DNA of 18,135 nucleotides from Bacillota bacterium. GTDB lineage: Bacteria; Bacillota; Clostridia; Christensenellales; Aristaeellaceae. Positions 7,390-13,258 of this stretch are shown here, piece after piece. Where the stretch lies: assembly GCA_023435435.1 (NCBI GenBank), contig JAEYRW010000058.1:1-18135 (forward strand). The letters are read 5' to 3'. A model generated the notes under the pieces. It worked only from the letters and a program-made list of their open reading frames with translations. It searched no databases and was not told the origin of the DNA. Position 1 is the first letter of the stretch. Every line of letters begins with the position of its first letter. The position numbers were made by a program, and so were the translations under genes.

Positions 7390-7820
7390 ACCTGCGAAAG
7401 CGCGTGGAGGACGCGCTTCCGGCGGGCGCGTTTCTTCGGCGCGACCGGGGGGACGCGCTCTACGTCACCGACGCGCCGCGCCTGGGGTTTGCGGGAAATG
7501 TGCCGGGACTGCGCGCCGAGGCGGCGAACGGGCTTATGCGGCTGTATATAAAAGAAGAAATACTGACGGCGTGCAATTTCCCGCCGGACGATCTGGCGCT
7601 TTCCCTCGCCCGGTTCCCGAAGACGCCCGCGACGGACGAGGCGCTTCTTCTGTTCACGGAGGGGCTGAAAATACTCGAGGCTCCGGACGACGCCGCGCAT
7701 CTTCGGTACGACAAAAAGGTCCGGCAGGCCGCGGCCGCGGCGCTGCGGACGGGCGGAGGCGGCGGGCTGTACGCCTGCGCGCTGGTGCTTGCGGAGATGA
7801 AAAGGAGGCTGACGAAATGA
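7386..7820 (+). CDS. Conserved-context hypothetical protein, 144 aa
   Basis: No family recognised. The GTG start at 7386 shares bases with the nnr stop (GTGA), and the stop at 7820 overlaps the ATG of the MBL-fold gene (ATGA). It is thus the middle of a tightly coupled three-gene operon, which is the main evidence that it is real. A GAGG lies seven bases before the GTG. The protein is soluble, with mixed charge in the N-terminal half (ALYVTDAPRLGF near residues 25-36) and a helix-rich C-terminal half that includes YDKKVRQAAAAALRTGGGGGLYACALVLAEMKRR in the last 40 residues. There is no signal peptide or membrane helix. An RNA- or nucleotide-related accessory role is possible but unsupported. 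Confidence 0.8.
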   Translation: MNLRKRVEDALPAGAFLRRDRGDALYVTDAPRLGFAGNVPGLRAEAANGLMRLYIKEEILTACNFPPDDLALSLARFPKTPATDEALLLFTEGLKILEAPDDAAHLRYDKKVRQAAAAALRTGGGGGLYACALVLAEMKRRLTK

Positions 7821-8455
7821 AGCTGATCTGGCACGGACATTCCTGTTTCGAGATGGACTTCAAGGGCGGCCCGCGCGTCATCGCCGATCCTTTCGACGAG
7901 AAGGTGGGCTACCCTGTGTGCAGGGCCGAGGCGGACGTGGTGACCAACAGCCACGCGCACATGGATCACAACTACATCGCGGAATTGGGCGGCAATTTCG
8001 CCCGGCTGAACAGGCCCGGACGCTTCGCGTTCGAGGACCTGACCATAACGGGCGTGAAATCGTTCCACGACGCCGAGGGCGGCGCGAAGCGCGGGCCCAA
8101 CATCATCTACATTTATGAGGCCGAAGGCCTGCGGGTTGCGCATTTGGGCGATCTGGGCCACATGCCGGACGACGCGCAGTTTGCCGCGCTCTCGAACCTC
8201 GACGTCATGCTCATCCCCATCGGCGGTTTTTATACCATCGACACCGGGACCGCGGCGGAGATCATCCGCCGGGCAAAGCCCCGCGTGGCCGTGGCCATGC
8301 ACTTTCTGACCCCCGCAATGAAATTTCCTATTTCCGACGAAGCGCAGTTTGTCGGGCTCACCGGCGCGCACCGCGTTGGCGCGCGGGAAATCGAAGTCAC
8401 GCGGGAGACCATCGGACAACTGCCCGGGGCCGTCATTCTGGATTACCCGCGCTAG
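7817..8455 (+). CDS. MBL-fold metal-dependent hydrolase (UPF0173/YtkL-like)
   Basis: A 212-aa metallo-beta-lactamase-fold protein without a signal peptide. The metal-binding signature is complete: HAHMDH (46-51), H84 in SFHDAEGG, D112 in HLGDLGH, and H162 in VAMHFLTP. The compact single-domain form and the N-terminal LIWHGHSCFEM match the UPF0173/UlaG-like group, whose members hydrolyse phosphoester, lactone or other small substrates. AAAGGAGG (7801-7808) lies eight bases before the ATG at 7817, and the start overlaps the previous stop as ATGA. The 3' end overlaps the convergent PLC-like gene by 23 bp. The substrate is unknown. Pairing with nnr hints at metabolite repair or clean-up, but that is only an inference. 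Confidence 0.9.
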   Translation: MKLIWHGHSCFEMDFKGGPRVIADPFDEKVGYPVCRAEADVVTNSHAHMDHNYIAELGGNFARLNRPGRFAFEDLTITGVKSFHDAEGGAKRGPNIIYIYEAEGLRVAHLGDLGHMPDDAQFAALSNLDVMLIPIGGFYTIDTGTAAEIIRRAKPRVAVAMHFLTPAMKFPISDEAQFVGLTGAHRVGAREIEVTRETIGQLPGAVILDYPR

Positions 8456-9119
8456 CATGCCATTCGCGCCAAACCGCGCCCTTTTCGTGCCCCATGCCGG
8501 CACAGACGCGCCGGACAAAGCCCTCGACGAAGCCGTCGAGGGCTTTCTGCGCGAGAAGCCGCGTCGGCACGTCGGTGGGCCCGGGCGCGCGGTATTTTTG
8601 GGCCGCGCGGACAAAATGCGTCTCAAGCGCGGCGCGCGGGGCAAACGGACAGGCGAAAACCGGCGCGGCGTCCGCCGCCATGAGCGCGGTCAGAAGCCGG
8701 GGCGGGCCGCTTTCCCGGAGAAAGCGGAAGTCCAGAACCTCCCATTCGGCCTTCGCGGCTGCGTTGTACGCCGCATCCGACGGAAATCCGTCCCGGAAGG
8801 CGCGAAACTGCGGGCGGTGGACGCCTTTGACCCAGGCGGCGTCCGCAATGATGTGCAAATAGCAGCCAAGGAAAAAAGAATACGCCCGGTTGTCCGAGGT
8901 GTCCGCAAAATTCTCACGGGCGAAGCGCGCGTAGTCCCTGTCGCCCGAATGTCCGTAGTGGGTTGCGGTTTTCGACGGTTCATACCGCCCATCCGGCAGC
9001 GCGATTCCGCAGTCCGGCGCAACGGAGCCGAACGCGAAGGCAAGCGGGTCGAGCCACGGCGCGCCGACTGCCTCGGAGACGAGGTCGCCGATCCTCAGGT
9101 GCGTCATCCACGTCGCCAT
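8433..9119 (-). CDS. Zinc-dependent phospholipase C-like protein (PF00882-type)
   Basis: A 228-aa protein resembling the zinc-dependent phospholipase C/S1-P1 fold group. H7 is in ATWMTHLRIGDLV, then GSVAPD (31-36), THYGHSG (53-59) and a helical FFLGCYLHIIAD (82-93) with H89 and D93. This is the spaced His/Asp set expected for metal binding. No signal peptide is visible (MATWMTH), so unlike secreted toxins of the group it is probably cytoplasmic. The start at 9119 follows the stop of the CatA-like gene with a single base between them (TGA-C-ATG), and has GGAGAA upstream within that gene. The 3' end overlaps the convergent MBL-fold gene by 23 bp. The substrate is unknown. Confidence 0.83.
   Translation of the reverse strand: MATWMTHLRIGDLVSEAVGAPWLDPLAFAFGSVAPDCGIALPDGRYEPSKTATHYGHSGDRDYARFARENFADTSDNRAYSFFLGCYLHIIADAAWVKGVHRPQFRAFRDGFPSDAAYNAAAKAEWEVLDFRFLRESGPPRLLTALMAADAAPVFACPFAPRAALETHFVRAAQKYRAPGPTDVPTRLLAQKALDGFVEGFVRRVCAGMGHEKGAVWREWHASAGNPE
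8517..8546 (+). terminator. Intrinsic-terminator-like hairpin inside the opposing gene
   Basis: AAAGCCCTCGAC (8517-8528), a 6-nt loop, then the exact reverse complement GTCGAGGGCTTT (8535-8546): a perfect 12-bp stem ending in a short U run. It lies about 60 nt past the MBL-fold stop and is well placed to end the nnr operon transcript. The bases also encode ALDGFVEGF-type residues of the PLC-like protein on the other strand. The U tract is short, so efficiency is uncertain. Confidence 0.6.
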
Positions 9120-9120
9120 G

Positions 9121-9774
9121 TCAATTCTCCGGCGCGAAGGCGTCGGCCCAAGCCTGCATGTCCGAGATGAGCCGCGCGGTGTGGAAGCCGTCCGCCACCG
9201 CGTGGTGCGCCTGCACCGCCAGGGGCAGGTGCGTCCTTTCCCCCTCCTCAGCATATTTCCCGAATGTGAAGATGGGGAGCAGATAGTCGAAGTCGCTTTT
9301 CAGGTTCAGGTTCAGGTTAAAACCGGTGAAGGAGAGCCAGGGAACACTCGAGATGTTGACAAAGTTCCTTCCCCCGCCGGGCTTGGCATCGAGTTTGCAG
9401 ACGTCGCCCCAGCGGGCGAGGTCGGCGAGATACCGCGCGTGAAACGCGCGGAAATCCGGGGTGTATTCCGTCCAGATGCTGGAAAATGTCTGGTCGGCGG
9501 CGTGAAAAACCGTGTAGGACGGATCGACGGAATCGTAAGAACCGAGCACCCCGTCCACCACGTCCATCCGGAATTCCCGTCGGGCGTTCACTGCCCGGGC
9601 CACCATATAAATGAGCGCCGGATACAGCTTCATTCCCGCCGTCCTTACGCCGCGCAGAAGATTCGTGACGTCCAGCTGCGCGGTGACGGAATAAGTGCAG
9701 GGCACATCCCGCGTGTAGTGCTGATAGTATTCCTCCCGCGCCCACCCGGCGCGGTCAATCGCGTGAAAGTTCAT
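9121..9774 (-). CDS. Chloramphenicol acetyltransferase-like protein (CatA type)
   Basis: A 217-aa protein matching the classical trimeric CAT family in length and landmarks: N-terminal MNFHAIDRAGWAREEYYQHY (1-20), SVPWLSFTGFNLNL near 143-156, and catalytic HHAVADGFH (190-198), in which His acts as the base and D195 is structural. The family transfers acetyl from acetyl-CoA to chloramphenicol, though many chromosomal relatives have other or unknown acceptors. GGAGG lies six bases before the ATG at 9774, about 22 nt after a predicted transcription start. It is translationally close to the downstream PLC-like gene (1-nt gap). No insertion sequence or integrase is visible nearby, so a mobile resistance cassette is not indicated. 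Resistance is plausible but not proven. Confidence 0.9.
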   Translation of the reverse strand: MNFHAIDRAGWAREEYYQHYTRDVPCTYSVTAQLDVTNLLRGVRTAGMKLYPALIYMVARAVNARREFRMDVVDGVLGSYDSVDPSYTVFHAADQTFSSIWTEYTPDFRAFHARYLADLARWGDVCKLDAKPGGGRNFVNISSVPWLSFTGFNLNLNLKSDFDYLLPIFTFGKYAEEGERTHLPLAVQAHHAVADGFHTARLISDMQAWADAFAPEN

Positions 9775-9802
9775 CGGCGGCCTCCGAAAACAGGATAAGC
9801 CA

Positions 9803-9831
9803 TGTATATCACAACGGGAGGCAAAGGTCAA
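9803..9831 (-). promoter_or_regulatory. Promoter of the CatA-like/PLC-like operon
   Basis: On the minus strand TTGACC (9826-9831), a 17-bp spacer and TATACA (9803-9808). The predicted start at about 9796 gives a 22-nt leader. No leader peptide or attenuator of the kind found ahead of inducible cat genes fits in that leader. Confidence 0.7.
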
Positions 9832-9952
9832 GCCCGCCCCCGCGTTTTGCGTGGGGGGCGGATATTTCCTCTGCGAAAATGCGCGGAACCGGCCCTTTGG
9901 CGGGGACACGGGCGCGGAACCGCACCCTCACCACCCCATCGCTCCAGGACAA

Positions 9953-9981
9953 TTGCATTCCTGCGGCAAATACACTATAAT
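9953..9981 (+). promoter_or_regulatory. Promoter of kduI-kduD
   Basis: Perfect TATAAT (9976-9981), 17 bp downstream of TTGCAT (9953-9958), which matches the -35 consensus only at TTG. The start is expected near 9988, leaving about 30 nt before the ATG at 10018. The weak -35 would suit an activator-dependent promoter. Confidence 0.65.
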
Positions 9982-10017
9982 AAACAAAGCAAATTCAAAA
10001 ATGGGAGAAAGAACCAG

Positions 10018-10860
10018 ATGGACAAACGCTATTCGGTAAACCCCGCGCATTTCAGGCAGATGACGACGGAGGAGACGCGGCGGGAATTCCTGATTGAAAA
10101 CCTGTTCCGTCCGGGCGAAGTGTCGGTCACTTACAGCCACGTCGACCGCATGGTGGTGCTGGGCGTGCAGCCGACGGAGGAATCCCTTCCCCTGGAGCGC
10201 GGCATGGACGTCTGGGCCTCTTTCGGCGTGGAGCACTTCCTCGACCGGCGGGAACTGGGCATTTTCAACATCGGCGGCCGCGGAGCGGTCTTTGCGGACA
10301 GGGCCGCGTACCCCATGGAAGCGGGAGACTGTCTGTACCTGCCCATGGGCGCGAAGGGTGTGTCCTTCGCCTCCCGGAAAGCGGACAATCCCGCGAAATT
10401 CTACATGGTTTCCGCACCCGCCCACGCGCGGCATGAGGCAAGGCTCCTCAAAATCGAGGATGCGGCAAAGCGGGAGCTGGGCTCCGTGGAGACCTGCAAC
10501 AAACGCGTCATCAACCAGTTCATCCATCCGTCGGTTCTGAAGACCTGCCAGCTTTCCATGGGCCTGACGGAGCTTTCCCCCGGCTGCGTGTGGAACACCA
10601 TGCCGCCCCACACCCACGAGCGGCGCATGGAGGTCTACTTTTATTACGGCCTGCCGGAGGATCAGGCGGTGTTCCACATGATGGGTGTGCCGGACGAGAC
10701 GCGCCACATCGTCGTGAAAAACCAGCAGGCGGTCATCAGCCCGTCGTGGTCCATCCACGCGGGGGCGGGCACGTGCGCGTATTCGTTTATCTGGGCCATG
10801 GGCGGCGAGAACCAGGCGTTCGACGACATGGACAACCTGAACATCTGCGATCTGAGGTGA
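10018..10860 (+). CDS. kduI: 5-dehydro-4-deoxy-D-glucuronate isomerase
   Basis: A 280-aa KduI-type bicupin that isomerises 5-keto-4-deoxyuronate (from unsaturated uronates released by pectin or glycosaminoglycan lyases) to 2,5-diketo-3-deoxygluconate. The zinc ligands are present in the C-terminal cupin: H198 and H200 in PPHTHERRMEVYFYY, E205, and H247 in SWSIHAGAG. These correspond to the known ligands of the E. coli enzyme. Length is standard. The ATG at 10018 follows GGGAG with a spacing of ten bases; the upstream in-frame extension is not needed. It is first in a two-gene operon. Its GAGGTGA end serves as ribosome binding site for the dehydrogenase gene five bases on. No polysaccharide lyase or KdgK/KdgA is in the window. 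Confidence 0.96.
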   Translation: MDKRYSVNPAHFRQMTTEETRREFLIENLFRPGEVSVTYSHVDRMVVLGVQPTEESLPLERGMDVWASFGVEHFLDRRELGIFNIGGRGAVFADRAAYPMEAGDCLYLPMGAKGVSFASRKADNPAKFYMVSAPAHARHEARLLKIEDAAKRELGSVETCNKRVINQFIHPSVLKTCQLSMGLTELSPGCVWNTMPPHTHERRMEVYFYYGLPEDQAVFHMMGVPDETRHIVVKNQQAVISPSWSIHAGAGTCAYSFIWAMGGENQAFDDMDNLNICDLR

Positions 10861-10865
10861 CTGAA

Positions 10866-11657
10866 ATGAGCGGACTTTTTTCACTGGAGGGCAAGGTCGC
10901 CTGGGTCACCGGCGCGTGCTACGGCATCGGCATGGGCCTTGCAAAGGCACTGGCGGACGCGGGCGCGAAGATCGCCGTCAACGCCCGGCGCGCCGAACAC
11001 GTGGAGGCGGCGCTGGCGGAATACCGTGAATGCGGCATCACCGCCTTCGGCCGCGTCTGCGATGTAACGGATGAAGCCGCGGTGGCGGAATTCGTCGGGA
11101 ACGCGACGGCGGCGCTGGGGCCCATCGACATCCTCGTCAACAACGCGGGAATGATCCTGCGCGTCCCCGCGACGGAGATGGCGGTTTCGGACTTCCGAAA
11201 GGTGGTGGACGTCGACCTCGTCGGCCCCTTCATCTGCGCCCGGGCGGTACTGCCCGGCATGGTGGCCCGGGGACACGGCAAGATCATCAACATTTGCTCA
11301 CTTTTAAGCGAGCTCGGGCGCGAGACGGTCTCGGCCTACGCAGCCGCAAAGGGCGGATTGAAGCTTCTGACGCGGTCCTTGTGCGCCGAGTACGCGGACC
11401 GGAATATCCAGGTAAACGGCATCGGCCCCGGTTACATCGCCACGCCCCAGACCGCGCCCCTGCGCGAAGCGGGCAATCCCATGGGCGCGTTCATCGTCAG
11501 CCGCACCCCCGCCGCGCGCTGGGGCACCCCCGAGGATCTGGCGGGACCGGCTGTATTTCTCGCCTCCGAAGCATCCGATTTCGTCAACGGCCAGATTCTC
11601 TATGTGGACGGGGGCCTCCTCGCCACAATCGGCAGGCCCCAGGCAAGCGATGATTAA
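10866..11657 (+). CDS. kduD: SDR oxidoreductase, KduD / gluconate 5-dehydrogenase type
   Basis: A 263-aa short-chain dehydrogenase. The cofactor motif TGACYGIG is at 15-22 and NNAG at 92-95. The catalytic set is S145 (NICS), Y158 and K162 (YAAAK). The C-terminal half, with GPGYIATPQTAPLRE, TPAARWGTPEDLAGPAVFLAS and ILYVDGG, is characteristic of the gluconate 5-dehydrogenase / 2-dehydro-3-deoxy-D-gluconate 5-dehydrogenase group. Directly after kduI, the expected job is NAD(H)-dependent interconversion of 2,5-diketo-3-deoxygluconate and 2-keto-3-deoxygluconate. Sequence alone does not separate KduD from gluconate 5-dehydrogenase (Gno/IdnO), so the symbol rests mainly on context. The start at 10866 uses the GAGGTGA that ends kduI. 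Confidence 0.9.
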   Translation: MSGLFSLEGKVAWVTGACYGIGMGLAKALADAGAKIAVNARRAEHVEAALAEYRECGITAFGRVCDVTDEAAVAEFVGNATAALGPIDILVNNAGMILRVPATEMAVSDFRKVVDVDLVGPFICARAVLPGMVARGHGKIINICSLLSELGRETVSAYAAAKGGLKLLTRSLCAEYADRNIQVNGIGPGYIATPQTAPLREAGNPMGAFIVSRTPAARWGTPEDLAGPAVFLASEASDFVNGQILYVDGGLLATIGRPQASDD

Positions 11658-11821
11658 AGAACGCGTGCGATGGCGAGGTATTTTCGTCAGGTTGTGCTTG
11701 TAGAATTCGCCGGCGTAGCAGCGCTGCGTCAAGGATTCCGCGGGCGCGAGAGGACGGACGTTCAGCCGTCAGCGTGTGCGGGATTTATTCATCGCTTACC
11801 TGAGCATAACGGGAGGACATC

Positions 11822-12760
11822 ATGCGGAAATTCCTTTGCGCGGTCATTGCCGCCGCGCTTTTGTGCGCGGGCGCGCTGGCGGAATCGGGCGAATTCCGGG
11901 CCGGGACGGACGCGGCGAAGCTGGGCGAAAGCCTCTTTTTTGCGGTGGACGAGGGCGCGACGGGCGCGCTGGTGCGCGTGGAGGAAGGTCCCATGCTGGC
12001 CGCGCGCGCCGAGGGGATCGCCTCTTTGCTCGTGTTTGACGGCGACCTCTACTATCTCGCGGAGACGGACGGCGCGTGGTCGCTCATGCGGCGCGGGGAG
12101 ACAACCGCGCCCGAGACGGTCTACGCCTTCGACGCGGGGACGGACGTGCGCGCCCTTTCGACATACGGTTCGGAGCTTTTTCTGCTCGTGGACGACAGGC
12201 TGCACATCGTCTATCCCCGGCAGTCGCTCTGCCTCCGGCTCGCCGGCGCGCGGATGCGCGAATACACGGTGGACGGCGAGTACGCCTACTTCATTTCCGC
12301 CGCGGACGTCGTCGATTACGAGCTTCCCACCGAAACGGGGACGGCCTCGGCGGAAGCGGGCTGCCTCTACAAGCTCAATCTTTCCACGGGCAACACGTCC
12401 CTGGTCATGAAAGCCGGCGTCGAGGACCTGACCATGCGCGGCGGAAAGCTCTATTTCCACAATCTTGCCGACGCCTATCTGCAGGGAAATGAAAAAGTGG
12501 CGGGAAAGCTCTATTCCCTCGACATCGCCACGGAAACGCTGACCCGGGAACTCGAGGACTACGATTGGGCGTATTGCGCCTCACAGGACGGCATCCTGGT
12601 CTACCGGCAGGGCGGCGTGCGCCTCGTCGCGTCCGACGGAAGCGAACAGGCTGTCTGCGAGACAGGGACACGCGCCGCGGTTTCTTTCGCGGACGGGTTT
12701 GTGTTCGTGTACGACCCCGACCGGACGGCGTTTTCCGTCTATTCAGTCCCCGTGCCCTAA
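11822..12760 (+). CDS. Secreted beta-propeller-like protein of unknown function
   Basis: A 312-aa exported protein. Residues 1-20 form a signal peptide (basic MRK, hydrophobic core, cleavage after GALA before ESG) with no usable lipobox. The mature part consists of repeated short beta-rich units of about 35-50 residues with G-x-L/Y-Y/F patterns: DGDLYYLAE, GSELFLLVDDRLHIV, DGEYAYFISA, GCLYKLNLSTG, GGKLYFHN, GKLYSLDIATE and DGFVFVYDPD. Such units resemble the propeller-like DUF5050/WD40-like proteins common in Firmicutes. There are no catalytic motifs. GGGAGG lies five bases before the ATG at 11822. It is preceded by 164 nt with no convincing promoter or terminator and is probably monocistronic. 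Function is not known; ligand or protein binding at the cell surface is a guess. Confidence 0.82.
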   Translation: MRKFLCAVIAAALLCAGALAESGEFRAGTDAAKLGESLFFAVDEGATGALVRVEEGPMLAARAEGIASLLVFDGDLYYLAETDGAWSLMRRGETTAPETVYAFDAGTDVRALSTYGSELFLLVDDRLHIVYPRQSLCLRLAGARMREYTVDGEYAYFISAADVVDYELPTETGTASAEAGCLYKLNLSTGNTSLVMKAGVEDLTMRGGKLYFHNLADAYLQGNEKVAGKLYSLDIATETLTRELEDYDWAYCASQDGILVYRQGGVRLVASDGSEQAVCETGTRAAVSFADGFVFVYDPDRTAFSVYSVPVP

Positions 12761-12857
12761 ACGTCCGCGCGGGGCGCATTTTCGCGGTGTTCCTTCCATA
12801 TAATTGTGCCGGGCGCGGACACGCGGTCATTTGGGCCCATGCTTTTCGGTTGAGATA

Positions 12858-12866
12858 TGGTAGAAT
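12858..12866 (+). promoter_or_regulatory. Extended -10 promoter of the zinc-ribbon gene
   Basis: TGG-TAGAAT (12858-12866), preceded by TA, fits an extended -10 element. No good -35 lies 16-18 bp upstream. The start would be near 12873, giving a leader of about 40 nt with GGGAGG near its end. A second perfect TATAAT at 12799-12804 also lacks a -35. Confidence 0.45.
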
Positions 12867-12913
12867 ATGGTCAATCCGGAGGATCAAATCAGTCGTTCGG
12901 GAGGCGTGACGGT

Positions 12914-13096
12914 ATGGAAAGGAAAGTGACACCCTGTTTCGCATGCAAGCACATGTACGCCGACGTGAACCTCGAACCATGCAAAAGCTGCAGACACGCG
13001 GCCGAGAAGGCGCGCGCCCTGCGCGTGGAAAAGCAGCCTATTTGCGACCCGGCGCCGCCAAAAATTCAATCTCAGCCACTTTCATGGGAGAAATAA
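12914..13096 (+). CDS. Small zinc-ribbon protein, 60 aa
   Basis: A short gene with GGGAGG nine bases before the ATG at 12914. The protein begins MERKVTPCFACKH and has two Cys pairs, C8-x2-C11 and C23-x2-C26 (EPCKSCRH), separated by 11 residues. This is a compact zinc-knuckle or rubredoxin-like ribbon. A basic helix (about 28-42) and a Pro-rich tail follow. Four well-spaced cysteines, a good ribosome binding site and an upstream extended -10 element support it as real. No specific family is recognised; small DNA/RNA-binding or adaptor proteins often look like this. It lies just upstream of, and is oriented with, the Liv operon, but has its own promoter-like element and is probably separate. 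Confidence 0.65.
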   Translation: MERKVTPCFACKHMYADVNLEPCKSCRHAAEKARALRVEKQPICDPAPPKIQSQPLSWEK

Positions 13097-13119
13097 TTGC
13101 AGAATTGCAGAAAAAACCA

Positions 13120-13148
13120 TTGACCGGACCGAAAAAATACAATATAAT
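13120..13148 (+). promoter_or_regulatory. Promoter of the Liv-type ABC transporter operon
   Basis: TTGACC (13120-13125), exactly 17 bp, then perfect TATAAT (13143-13148) in an A/T-rich tract. The predicted start at about 13155-13156 leaves a leader of about 103 nt before the ATG at 13259. Confidence 0.83.
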
Positions 13149-13159
13149 ACACCCTATAC

Positions 13160-13201
13160 AAAGGGGTATATGCATCCGGATTGGTACATATGCCCTTTTT
13201 T
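13160..13201 (+). terminator. Terminator-like hairpin in the Liv operon leader (possible attenuator)
   Basis: AAAGGGGTATATG (13160-13172) pairs with CATATGCCCTTTT (13187-13199), forming up to 13 bp with two G-U pairs. Six T residues run from 13196 to 13201. This has the full form of an intrinsic terminator, yet it sits downstream of the promoter and upstream of the first gene. The segment GGGTATATG can alternatively pair with CATATCCC (13204-13211), which would disrupt the hairpin. It could equally be the terminator of the zinc-ribbon gene, although the Liv promoter lies before it. Confidence 0.6.
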
Positions 13202-13258
13202 GCCATATCCCGTGCGGCGCCGCAAGGCGCGCCGGGCAAGGAAGAGGAGGATATAATT

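Noticed and set aside
8349..9170. Plus-strand frame extending past the MBL-fold stop
   Set aside because: It is antisense to the PLC-like gene, which has conserved metal-binding motifs and operon spacing.
9803..9831. MerR-type promoter ahead of the CatA-like gene, suggested by TTGACC
   Set aside because: The spacer is 17 bp rather than the 19-20 bp of MerR promoters, and no dyad lies between the boxes.
11611..11640. GGGGCCT/AGGCCCC inverted repeat near the kduD end as a terminator
   Set aside because: It has a 16-nt loop, lies within coding sequence and is followed by no T tract.
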